A stretch of 64,000 bases of DNA from an uncultured Bacteroidota bacterium (GTDB lineage: Bacteria; Bacteroidota; Bacteroidia; Flavobacteriales_F; PHOS-HE28). A program made the translations under genes and the position numbers. The DNA lies in the NCBI GenBank assembly GCA_902826215.1, contig CADEDY010000001.1:310001-374000 (forward strand), given 5' to 3'. Positions 54,201 to 63,100 of the stretch are shown here, piece by piece (the first letter of the stretch is position 1; each line of letters begins with the position of its first letter). Below the pieces are notes generated by a model. It did not search any database and was not told the DNA's origin. It saw only the letters and a program-made list of their open reading frames with translations.

Positions 54201-55611
54201 GGTACTGCTTACGGCCATGGTGGCATCCTTGGGCTTCCTGCCCATGGCCTTGAGTGGCAGCAGTGGGGCTGAAGTACAGCGCCCTTTGGCCACCGTGGTG
54301 ATCGGTGGTCTTCTTACGGCCACTTTGCTCACCCTGCTCGTGTTGCCCGTGCTCTACGTGATGTTCGAACCAAGGGGAAAGCGGCCCAAGCGTGGTACAG
54401 CTCCTGCCGCGCTGCTCGTTCTGCTGCTTGCCGTGCCATGTGCAACACAAGCACAACAGCCAATGTCCTTGGAGCAGGCCATGGCACAGGCGATCGCCAC
54501 CCACCCCCAGCTGAAGGCGGCAACGCTCCAAGTGGAAAGCAAGGAGAGTCAGCGGACCGGAGCTTTCGAGCTCGGCAATACGCAACTGGTGATCCTGAAC
54601 GGACAATACAACAGTGCACTTACCGATCGCAGTTACGCCATCAACCAACCGCTGCCCCTGTTGCAATGGAGCGGGTCCCGGAAGCTGAGCAATGCCGACC
54701 TGCAACTCAGTGAAGCAGCACTGACCCTCACCCAGAGCCAACTGCTCTACAATGTGCGCGTGGCATTCGCCGATGTGCAACGGCTGCAAGCATTGGTGGA
54801 TCTCCGCACCCGACAGGACAGCGCGCTGACCGGATATCGGGACGTGATGGAGCAACGCTACAAGGCCGGGGATGTCCCCCAGCTGCAAGCATTGAACGCA
54901 CAGGTGCAAGCCTTGGAAGCGAACAACGCCTTGCTCAGCACCCGCGCAGAACTGGATGCGGCGGCCAAGCATCTGCAACTGCTCATTGGTGCGGCAGAAC
55001 CCGTTCGCTCCGTTGCAGCGTTGGTCGCGCTGCCAGCGCCACTCACTGGTGAGGTCCCTGCGGATGCTCCCGCAGTTGCTTTCATGCGTCAACAGGTCGA
55101 AGTGGCCCAGGCGCACAAGCGTGTGGAACAGGCGAAGTTGCTACCCGAGTTCGGTATCGGGTACTTCGATCAATCGCTCATCGGCACACCGTTGAACGAT
55201 GGCCGATCCGCAACGAGCAGCGACCGGTTCACTGGTGTCCAGTTGAGCGTAGGTATTCCCTTGTGGTTCGTTCCGGGCGTTGCGCGCACCAAGGCTGCCG
55301 ATCTGCAACAAAAAGTGGCCGAGCAGGAATTGGCAAGCACCATGCTCCAGCAGCAAAGCGCCATGGCCGAAGCACAGGCCGAGCTTGAACGGCGGACCAG
55401 GGAAGTGACCTATTACCAAGAGCAAGCGCTACCGCAGGCACGCACGGTGAGAGAACAGGCAGCGCGTGCAATGCGATCCGGCCAGATCGCACAACTCGAA
55501 TTCCTACAAGTGATCGGCCAAAGCTTGACCATCGAAGAAGGCGCTGTGAACGCGCTCCATGCCCAACATCTTGCCGTGGGCCGCATCCTCTACATCACCG
55601 GCGAGAATTGA
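51277..55611 (+). CDS. czcA: CzcA/CusA-family heavy-metal RND pump fused to a TolC-like outer-membrane domain
   Basis: Residues 1-1045 form an HME-RND pump: N-terminal helix (FSIENKLIIGLLTLLLVAWG), the TM4 proton-relay block DFGLIVDGAVIIVEA near residue 401, and twelve helices overall. After a second signal-like segment (AALLVLLLAVPCATQAQQ, about residue 1048) the last 390 residues are a TolC/OEP domain (MAQAIATHPQLKAATLQVES, LLYNVRVAFADVQRLQALVD). The DFGxxxDGA form is typical of divalent-cation (Zn/Co/Cd/Ni) exporters. The fused pump-channel layout is known in Bacteroidota. Confidence 0.92.
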   Translation: MLDRVIRFSIENKLIIGLLTLLLVAWGSWSLTKLPIDAVPDITNNQVQVITNAPALSALDIERLVTFPVEQTMATIPRITEMRSFSRFGLSVITIVFEDDVDVYWARQQVAERLTEAKEQIPPGAGTPAMMPVTTGLGEIYQYVLHADSAHAKEYDAMKLREIQDWIVRRQLLGVSGVADVSSFGGFVKQFEVALDPARLRSTGITLAEILQALERNNQNTGGAYIDKNPRAWFVRSIGLAGTMEDLNAIVVKNTPDGAPILMRDVATVQLGHAVRYGAMTRNTEGEVVGAIVMMLKGANSNEVIANVKERIEQIKKTLPEGVVIEPFLDRTKLVNSAISTVTKNLAEGALIVILVLVLMLGQWRAGLIVASVIPLAMLFAIGCMRAFGVSGNLMSLGAIDFGLIVDGAVIIVEATLHHLHRGKREVVLTQKDMNGEVYEAASKIRSSAAFGEIIILIVYLPILALVGVEGKMFKPMAQTVSFAIAGAFILSLTYVPMMSALFLKKTIRNEQTMSDRFIAWVQRGYAPLLERALRARKLVVVISIALFLGALALFMGMGGEFIPTLDEGDFAVETRVLTGSSVSHTVDKTLQASEVLLKNFPEVEQVVGKIGSSEIPTDPMPVEACDLMVILKDKDEWTTANTREALADSMAKALEVLAGVSFSFQQPIQMRFNELMSGAKQDVVLKIYGEDLDELTRYAKRVGAICRTVPGAQDIYVEQVSGLPQIVMDIDRQRLARFGLSVEEVNATMRAGFAGQEAGTLYEGERRFSIVVRLEQGHRQSIEDLQRLFVTSSSGVQVPLGQVADIRLVDGPNQIQRDDAKRRITVAFNVRGRDVESIVEEVKGKITTDITFKPGYYVTYGGMFENLVEARGRLAIAVPVALFLILILLYFTFGSIRQGLLIFSAIPLSAIGGVLALWLRGMPFSISAGVGFIALFGVAVLNGIVLIGEFNRQKKEGHDLLEVVRRGAAVRLRPVLLTAMVASLGFLPMALSGSSGAEVQRPLATVVIGGLLTATLLTLLVLPVLYVMFEPRGKRPKRGTAPAALLVLLLAVPCATQAQQPMSLEQAMAQAIATHPQLKAATLQVESKESQRTGAFELGNTQLVILNGQYNSALTDRSYAINQPLPLLQWSGSRKLSNADLQLSEAALTLTQSQLLYNVRVAFADVQRLQALVDLRTRQDSALTGYRDVMEQRYKAGDVPQLQALNAQVQALEANNALLSTRAELDAAAKHLQLLIGAAEPVRSVAALVALPAPLTGEVPADAPAVAFMRQQVEVAQAHKRVEQAKLLPEFGIGYFDQSLIGTPLNDGRSATSSDRFTGVQLSVGIPLWFVPGVARTKAADLQQKVAEQELASTMLQQQSAMAEAQAELERRTREVTYYQEQALPQARTVREQAARAMRSGQIAQLEFLQVIGQSLTIEEGAVNALHAQHLAVGRILYITGEN

Positions 55612-55636
55612 TCGACAACGAAAAAGCAACATTCCG

Positions 55637-56887
55637 ATGAACACCATCACACACCATATCCAAGCGTTCGCCGTGCTGGCAGTGCTCTTTGGCGCCTGCA
55701 ACAGTTCCACCCCGCCGGAAGGCACCGAAGAACACCATGAAGAAGAAGGCGTAACGGTCGTTCTTGACGCAGCTCAATTCACATTGGCCGGGATCGAATT
55801 GGGGAAACCTGAACTACGCGCCATCAGCGGAAATGTACCCGTGTACGGCAAACTGGATTCACCCCCACAGAACCTTGTGAGCATCAGTCCCACGCTCGGT
55901 GGCTTCGTGCGAAGCACCGACCTACTGGAAGGCTTGCGGGTAAAGAAAGGCCAAGTGCTGGCCGTGTTGGAACACCCCGACATCATCACCCTGCAACAGG
56001 ACTACTTGGAGAATAGAAGCATGTTGGAGATGCTCCGGCAGGATGATGAACGCCAGCAGGCATTGGCCGAGGGGGATGTGAGCGCAGTGCGGACACGCCA
56101 GGAGGCCAGCAGCAAGTACCGCGTTGCGCAAGCCCGTGATGCAGCATTGAGGGAGCGGTTGAAGATGATCGGCATCGATGCCGGTACGCTCACACCCGCA
56201 ACGCTGCGAAGCACCATGAACGTGTACTCACCGATCAACGGATACGTAACGGAAGTAGCCGCACACATCGGTAAGTTCATGGGGCCGGAATCGGTGCTAT
56301 GCCGTATCGTTGACACCGAACACTTGCATGCAGAACTGGTGGTGTTCGAGCGCGACGTGCCCAAGCTCCGCGTTGGCCAGAAGATCCGGTTCACACTGGC
56401 GAACGAGACCACGGAACGCACTGCGAAGGTGTATTTGATCGGTCGGCAGATAGACACGGACCGCACCATTCGTGTGCATGGCCATTTGGACGATGAGGAT
56501 GGTGAACTACTGCCCGGCATGGCCCTGAACGGTGTGGTGGAGTTGGACAGTGCGCAGGTCTGGACCGTGCCTACGGAAGCCGTGGTTGAAATAGAGGGCA
56601 GGTCCTACGTATTTGCGCAAGAAGCACATGCCGGGAACGTGGACCAAGCACACGCAGAAGAAGAGGAACATGGCCATGATCATGCGGAACCCGAACCGGC
56701 TGCGAAAGACCAAGCATATCACTTCGAAGGGGTGGAAGTACGTGTAGGGGTCAGTGAGTTGGGGCACACCGAGGTTGCCGCTGTGAAAGGCGTGCCGCTT
56801 CAGGATCGTGTCATTGTGACCCAAGGTGCATACAGCTTGCTCAGTGTATTGCAGAACAGCGAAGAAGAAGGTGGACATGCGCATTGA
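55637..56887 (+). CDS. czcB: RND efflux periplasmic adaptor (membrane fusion protein)
   Basis: The 416-residue lipoprotein (lipobox LFGAC) has the MFP layout: an N-terminal barrel strand (TVVLDAAQFTLAGIELG), a lipoyl half with VKKGQVLAVLEHPDIITLQQ, a helical hairpin and a second lipoyl/barrel (VYSPINGYVTEVAAHIGKFM). His-rich segments near residues 30 and 345 (HHEEE; HAEEEEHGHDHAE) could bind metal. It lies 25 bp behind the fused pump gene. Confidence 0.9.
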   Translation: MNTITHHIQAFAVLAVLFGACNSSTPPEGTEEHHEEEGVTVVLDAAQFTLAGIELGKPELRAISGNVPVYGKLDSPPQNLVSISPTLGGFVRSTDLLEGLRVKKGQVLAVLEHPDIITLQQDYLENRSMLEMLRQDDERQQALAEGDVSAVRTRQEASSKYRVAQARDAALRERLKMIGIDAGTLTPATLRSTMNVYSPINGYVTEVAAHIGKFMGPESVLCRIVDTEHLHAELVVFERDVPKLRVGQKIRFTLANETTERTAKVYLIGRQIDTDRTIRVHGHLDDEDGELLPGMALNGVVELDSAQVWTVPTEAVVEIEGRSYVFAQEAHAGNVDQAHAEEEEHGHDHAEPEPAAKDQAYHFEGVEVRVGVSELGHTEVAAVKGVPLQDRVIVTQGAYSLLSVLQNSEEEGGHAH

Positions 56888-57018
56888 TCCTGCCATGTTG
56901 TACCAGCCCGTTCGAAAATACCGATCGACACGATGTACGCACCAAACATGATAATACCTGATCGCGGCATTGATGTGCAGGACCGCTCGCATCCCTTGCC
57001 CGTAGCACGCCATAACAG

Positions 57019-58914
57019 ATGAACACGGAACACGTCCATAGCGCCGAAGCGAAACGGGAACGATCCACAATTCGCGCCTACTTGCCTGCCATCGCCTCCT
57101 TCCTCCTGCTCGTCGGTGGCATCGCCATCGATCAACTTGCACCGCGGTTCTACCAAGAGGAGTGGCAACGGCTCGCATGGTATCTAATGGCCTATTTGCC
57201 GGTTGGGCTTCCGGTGCTTGTAAAGGCAATAAAAGCGATCGCCAAGCGCGATGTATTCAGCGAATTCTTCTTGATGAGCTTGGCCACCATCGGCGCATTC
57301 TTCATCGCCGAATATCCGGAAGGCGTTGCGGTAATGCTCTTCTATGCCGTGGGCGAACTGTTCCAGGATGCGGCCGTGGACCGTGCCAAGCGGAACATCA
57401 AAGCACTTCTTGATGTACGGCCCGATACCGCGAACGTAATGCAGAATGGAAACCCGGTGGAAACCGCAGCCGCTGAGGTCAACATCGGGGACATCCTCCG
57501 GATACGCGTAGGCGATCGAGTGCCACTGGACGGCAAGTTGCTCAGCGATCGAGCTTCCTTCGATACCTCCGCCCTCACGGGCGAAAGCGTCCCGCGTACC
57601 ATTGCGAAGGACGAAACGGTGCTCGCTGGCATGATCGCCACCGACAAGGTGGTGGATATGGAAGTGACCAAGACCTTCGGTGAAAGCAGCCTCGCGCGCA
57701 TCCTCGACCTGGTGCAGAATGCCGCCAAAAGCAAGTCGCCCACGGAACTCTTCATCCGCCGCTTCGCGCGGATCTACACACCCATCGTGGTGGCGCTGGC
57801 CGTGGGCATCATTCTGGTGCCGATGCTCTTCGTGGATGCATACCTATTCAACACTTGGCTCTACCGCGCACTCATCTTCCTTGTTATCTCATGCCCCTGC
57901 GCACTGGTCATCAGCATACCGCTGGGCTACTTCGGTGGCATCGGTGCGGCTAGTCGCAAGGGCATTCTCCTAAAGGGTGGCAACTACCTCGATGTGCTTA
58001 CCAAGGTGAACACCATCGTGATGGACAAGACCGGAACGCTTACCGAAGGTGTGTTCGCCGTCCAGGAAGTGAAGCCCGCAGCAGGTTTCACTGAAGGCCG
58101 TTTGCTCGGCGTGGTGAAAGCGATGGAAACGCACAGCACGCACCCGATCGCGCAAGCGGTGCTGAAATATCCGCAGGGCGATGCGGTGGGCGATGCCACC
58201 AACGTGGAAGAGATCAGTGCCCACGGCATGCGTGGCACTGTGAATGGTGAGGAAGTGTTGGTCGGCAACGCCCGGTTGTTGCGCAAGTTCAACGTGCCCT
58301 ACCCGGCGGAAGTGGATGCCGTAGAGGACACCATCGTGGTGTGCGCTATCGGCGGTGCGTACGCGGGCTACCTCACCGTGGCCGACAAGATCAAGGACGA
58401 TGCGAAGGAGACCATTGCCCTGCTCAAGGACCAAGGTGTTCGCGAGATCGTAATGCTCAGCGGCGATAAGACGGCCATAACCCACCGCGTGGCAGCTGCA
58501 CTTGGCATCCATAAAGCGTTCGGTGATCTTCTGCCTGAGGACAAGGTTGCCAAAATGCAGGAAACGAAGAAGGATCCCACCGCCGTGGTGGCCTTCGTGG
58601 GTGACGGTATCAACGATGCTCCGGTGCTGGCCCTTAGCGATGTGGGCATCGCCATGGGCGGTCTGGGTAGTGATGCCGCCATAGAGACCGCCGATGTCGT
58701 ATTACAGAATGATCGGCCCAGCAGCATCGTCGAAGCGATCCGCATCGGCAAAGCCACCAAGCGTGTTGTCACCCAGAACATCATACTCGCCTTTGGCGTG
58801 AAAGCCATTGTACTCGTGCTTGGCGCCGGTGGTTTGGCCACGCTCTGGGAAGCGGTGTTCGCCGATGTGGGCGTGGCGTTGCTGGCCATACTGAATGCGA
58901 GCAGGATGCGATGA
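57019..58914 (+). CDS. P1B-type heavy-metal ATPase (Zn/Cd/Pb-like)
   Basis: The 631-residue pump lacks an N-terminal HMA domain. Motifs in order are TGES (ALTGESVPRT), CPCALVISIPLGYFGGIG in the transport helix (about residue 292), DKTGTLTEG (phosphorylated Asp near 335), THPIAQA and GDGINDAPVLA (about 528). The last helices contain the Lys/Asp pair (AFGVKAIVLVLG, FADVGVALLAI) characteristic of P1B-2 exporters of Zn2+, Cd2+ or Pb2+. It supplies cytosol-to-periplasm export feeding the RND pumps. Confidence 0.93.
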   Translation: MNTEHVHSAEAKRERSTIRAYLPAIASFLLLVGGIAIDQLAPRFYQEEWQRLAWYLMAYLPVGLPVLVKAIKAIAKRDVFSEFFLMSLATIGAFFIAEYPEGVAVMLFYAVGELFQDAAVDRAKRNIKALLDVRPDTANVMQNGNPVETAAAEVNIGDILRIRVGDRVPLDGKLLSDRASFDTSALTGESVPRTIAKDETVLAGMIATDKVVDMEVTKTFGESSLARILDLVQNAAKSKSPTELFIRRFARIYTPIVVALAVGIILVPMLFVDAYLFNTWLYRALIFLVISCPCALVISIPLGYFGGIGAASRKGILLKGGNYLDVLTKVNTIVMDKTGTLTEGVFAVQEVKPAAGFTEGRLLGVVKAMETHSTHPIAQAVLKYPQGDAVGDATNVEEISAHGMRGTVNGEEVLVGNARLLRKFNVPYPAEVDAVEDTIVVCAIGGAYAGYLTVADKIKDDAKETIALLKDQGVREIVMLSGDKTAITHRVAAALGIHKAFGDLLPEDKVAKMQETKKDPTAVVAFVGDGINDAPVLALSDVGIAMGGLGSDAAIETADVVLQNDRPSSIVEAIRIGKATKRVVTQNIILAFGVKAIVLVLGAGGLATLWEAVFADVGVALLAILNASRMR

Positions 58915-58938
58915 ACGAATAGTAGATAGTTGCAGGAC

Positions 58939-59307
58939 ATGAAGATCCATTGGACAATGCCGACACCGGTCAGACCGTACTACGAAGCGGGGCTGCGCAA
59001 GAGCGAAGAGGCTCGCATGCGTGGCGACATGCAACTCGAATGGCATCATTTGGAGCGTGCTCATATCCTGGGGCAGCGCTGGCCCCGTGAACACAATGCC
59101 GTGCATTGGCGCATGCTCGTGTTCGGTTTCCGGACCAAGAACACGCGAGAGATCATCGGGCAGTTGCCGCGTCTGATCCTTGGCGGGGTGAAGAGCTTCG
59201 TGGGTCCTGTGCCGATCGGCAATACGGGCGGGGCGGATGTGCCTGCAATGCGGACCATGCCTTTGCCACAGGACCTGAGTGCACTGCTGGAAGGTGATCA
59301 GAAATAG
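58939..59307 (+). CDS. DUF3703 family protein
   Basis: The 122-residue protein shows the DUF3703 pattern: YYEAGLRKSEEARMRGDMQL, EWHHLERAHILGQRWPREHN, then AVHWRMLVFGFRTKNTREII and the glycine-rich end (RLILGGVKSFVGPVPIGNTG). The family is commonly encoded with heavy-metal efflux genes; its function is unknown. ATG 58939 is chosen over a TTG three codons upstream. Confidence 0.82.
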   Translation: MKIHWTMPTPVRPYYEAGLRKSEEARMRGDMQLEWHHLERAHILGQRWPREHNAVHWRMLVFGFRTKNTREIIGQLPRLILGGVKSFVGPVPIGNTGGADVPAMRTMPLPQDLSALLEGDQK

Positions 59308-59471
59308 CTGGACACCCCGAACTGGAAGCCCGCTGTGGTGGACGGAGGGTTGCCCAAGAGGTCGTATTGGCGTTGGTAACGGTAGTTCAAACGGATCACG
59401 GTCTCCGCTGACGGCCTGAAACTGATGGCCGGGACAACTGCTAAGAACCTGGGTCCGGAAGGAGAGATCAT
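59298..59471 (-). pseudogene. C-terminal remnant of an outer-membrane barrel protein
   Basis: The reverse strand reads MISPSGPRFLAVVPAISFRP, then SAETVIRLNYRYQRQYDLLG and ends GFQFGVSSYF before TGA: alternating strands ending in Phe as in outer-membrane beta-barrels. Upstream the frame is broken by a TGA about five codons before the Met, after MMNEPITSFGE. Nothing else is visible in the 299-bp gap 59308-59606. It overlaps the DUF3703 3' end by ten bases. Interpretation is by eye. Confidence 0.4.
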
Positions 59472-59606
59472 GATCGGCGATGCAAGTCATTCCCCGAATG
59501 ATGTAATCGGTTCGTTCATCATTGTGGTGACCTTTGGCATGCAAGAATGGACGCGTTCCGATGTTGATATCAATCCCAATGCACCTACCTTGTTGATTCA
59601 TACCAC

Positions 59607-60020
59607 ATGATCCGCACCAGCATATCCATCCTCCTCGGTCTCCAGCTCCTGCTGGCGTGTGTGCCGTGGACGGTGCGTACGCATTGGTGTGGTGGGCATG
59701 TGGCCGAACGGACGCTCTTCGGTGGAACACCTGGTTGCGGGATGGAAGAAGGTGAGTTGAGCTGCGCGAACGAATTGCCAGCGATCACAGCCATTCCGTG
59801 TTGCGAGAACGATGTGTTGCAGTTGGATGCCGTGCCTTCCTTCGTGAAAGTGGCGCAGGAGTTCGTGAATTTTCCCGAGGTACCCGTCCACGATCTGAGC
59901 GGATCTACGGGTTTGCTTTCCTGCGAGGCCGATGATGCCTTCACGCACCCACTGCATCCGCCTGATATTTTGCCCACAGGCCGGGACATCCTGGTCCGCG
60001 CGCAGCACTTTCTGATCTAG
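59607..60020 (+). CDS. HYC_CC_PP-like small exported Cys-rich protein
   Basis: The 137-residue protein has a signal peptide (ISILLGLQLLLACVPW) and the ordered motif set of this Bacteroidota family: THWCGGHV (HYC variant), IPCCENDV (CC) and HPLHPPDIL (PP). Relatives are found beside CusA/CzcA pumps and are thought to bind metal in the periplasm. It heads the second RND operon. Confidence 0.75.
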   Translation: MIRTSISILLGLQLLLACVPWTVRTHWCGGHVAERTLFGGTPGCGMEEGELSCANELPAITAIPCCENDVLQLDAVPSFVKVAQEFVNFPEVPVHDLSGSTGLLSCEADDAFTHPLHPPDILPTGRDILVRAQHFLI

Positions 60021-60114
60021 ATCTTCTCGTGTTACGGTGACCGATCATGTATCGGCCGCCTTCGCCTGCTCACTTGCGTGATGCAGCTGTCGATCCACGA
60101 GAATTTCCAGATCA

Positions 60115-63100
60115 ATGCTCAACAAACTCATCCATTACTTCCTCGCGAACAAGCTGGTGACGGCCCTGCTGTTGCTGCTGCTTGTGGGCTGGGGACTGGT
60201 CACCGCGCCCTTCGGTTGGGAGATCGGTGTACTGCCCAGCGACCCGGTGGCCGTGGACGCCATACCCGACATCGGCGAGAACCAGCAGATCGTCTTCACG
60301 AACTGGCAGGGCCGTTCGCCGCAGGATATCGAGGACCAGATCACCTATCCGCTTACTACAAGCTTGCTGGGGATCCCGGGCGTGAAGTCCATCCGTAGTT
60401 CATCGGTCTTCGGCTTCTCCAGCATCTACGTGCTCTTCAACGAGGACGTGGAGTTCTATTGGTCACGTTCGCGCATCCTCGAGAAGTTGAGTGCGTTGCC
60501 CACCAACCTACTGCCGGACGGTGTGCAGCCCGCGTTAGGCCCCGATGCGACGGCGCTAGGGCAGGTCTACTGGTACACCCTTGAAGGACGTGATCCGGAC
60601 GGGAACGTGACGGGCGGCTGGGATCCGCATGAGACCCGAAGCGCGCAGGATTTCATCGTGAAGTATGCATTGAACGGTGTGGAAGGCGTGAGCGAAGTGG
60701 CCTCCATCGGCGGCATGGTGCAGGAGTACCAAGTGGATGTGGACCCCGAGGCGCTCAAGGCCTTCAACATCCCGCTGCATCAGGTGATGCTCGCCGTGAA
60801 GAACAGCAACCGCGATGCGGGCGCGAAGACGATCGAGGTGAACCAAGTGGAATACCTCGTGCGCGGCCTCGGTTACATCCGATCGATCAGTGATATCGAA
60901 CTAGCGGTCGTCACCGTTCGTGACAACGTGCCTCTGCGCGTGAAGGATGTGGCGCGGGTATCGCTCGGACCTGCTACACGACGGGGCCTGTTGGATAAGG
61001 GCGGTGCCGAAGTGGCCGGCGGTGTGGTGATCGCGCGCTACGGAGCTAACCCCATGGCCACGATCCTTGCGGTGAAGGAAAAGATCGCGCAGATCGCGCC
61101 CGGGCTGCCCTCCAAAGTGCTGGCCGATGGCACGAAGAGCCAACTCACGATCGTGCCTTTCTACGATCGCACCCAGCTGATCCATGAAACGCTCGGCACA
61201 TTGGAAGAGGCCTTGTCGCTGGAGATCCTGGTCACCATCCTCGTGATCCTCATCATGGTGATGGAGCTGCGCACCTCGCTCATCATCGCATCGCTCTTGC
61301 CGATCTCCGTGCTCATGGTCTTCATCGCCATGCGCTACTTCCACGTGGATGCGAACATCGTGGCGCTCTCCGGCATCGCCATCGCGATCGGCACCATGGT
61401 GGATCTCGGCATCATCCTCTCGGAGAACGTGATCCGACATATGGACGAGGACAAGGGACGCAGCAAGCTTTTCGATGTGGTCTACAACGCTTCTGCTGAA
61501 GTTGGTTCAGCGATCGTCACTGCGGTCTCCACAACGATCATCAGTTTCATCCCGGTCTTCACCATGGTGGCTGCGGAAGGAAAGTTGTTCCGGCCGCTCG
61601 CCTTCACCAAGTCCTTCGCGCTCCTAGCGGCCGTGCTGGTGGCGCTGTTCATCCTGCCTTCGTTGATCCAATTGATCTTCGGTGTGGATGGCCGCAAGCA
61701 TTGGACGCGCATCACCCTGCGTGCTTTGATGGTCGTGGGCGGGATCGTGGCCTTGGTCTTCGGGCAGCTTTGGGCAGGGATCACGTTGCTCGCCTTGTTC
61801 GCCGCGCACACCGTGGTGGATCGCAGCAAGAGCGAACATCCACTGATCAAGATCCTGCCCTTCGCGGTGATCGTCGTTGCCGTGGCCTGGTTGCTCGCCG
61901 ATCTCTGGCGACCCCTGGGCGTGGAGCGATCGCTCTTCGTGAATTTCCTGTTCGTCGGCGCTTGGGTCGGGTTGATCCTCGGACTTTTCCAGGCGATCCA
62001 GCATTATTACGAACGCATCCTGCGATGGTGCTTGGATCATAAGGCGGCCTTCCTGTCGATACCGGTCGTGATCGTGTTGTTCGGTGCCATGATCTGGCTC
62101 GGCTTCGGGCGCGTATTCTCACCACTGTCGAAAGCCGCGAACGCTCTGGGCTGGTCGATCGAGACGTCATCGCCTTGGAACTCAATGGCGCAATCCTTCC
62201 CCGGTGTTGGCAAGGAATTCATGCCCTCGTTGGACGAAGGCAGTTTCCTGTTGATGCCTACAAGCATGCCGCATGCGGGTGTAGAACAGAACACGCGTGT
62301 GGTGCAGCAATTGGACATGCGCGTGGCGGCGATCCCGGAAGTGGAAATGGTGGTCGGTAAAATGGGGCGCGCGGAGACCGCCTTGGACCCCGCGCCGATC
62401 AGCATGTACGAGAACATCATCAACTACCGGTCGGAGTATGTCGTGAACGAGAAGGGGCATCGACAGACCTTCAAGGTGGATAGCAAGGATCGCTTCATCC
62501 TCAGTACGGGCGATACACTCAGCCAAGAGGAAGCACTTACCGCCGACTTCGATCGAAGCACTTTGATCCCCGCGGATCGCGGTCGCTATTTCCGCAACTG
62601 GCGCGCGCACATCAATACCACATCGGACATCTGGGACGAAGTGGTCCAAGCCACCAAGTTGCCCGGCGTCACTTCCGCACCCAAGTTGCAACCCATCGAA
62701 ACGCGCTTGGTGATGCTGCAGACCGGCATGCGCGCGCCCATGGGCATCAAGGTCTTCGGGCCCGACCTGCCAACGATCGAGGCCTTCGGTCGCGAGTTGG
62801 AGAGCATATTGAAGCAAGTGCCTTCCGTGAAAGCCGAAGCCGCTTTCGCGGACCGGATCGTCGGCAAGCCCTACTTGCAGTTGCGCATCGATCGCGAGGC
62901 GATCGGACGTTACGGCCTCACCGTGGAGGACATGCAACGCACCATCGAGACCGCGATCGGGGGCATGGTCAACACCACCACCGTGGAAGGACGTGAACGC
63001 TATCCGGTGCGCGTGCGGTATCCACGCGAACTGCGCGATTCCCCTGACAAGCTTGCGCGGATCCTGGTGCCTACACCTACCGGCGTGCAGGTGCCGCTCG

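Noticed and set aside
56932-57021. 29-codon ORF ending in an ATGA overlap with the P-type ATPase gene
   Set aside because: Polar, no signal or helix pattern, no family resemblance; the overlap alone is weak support.
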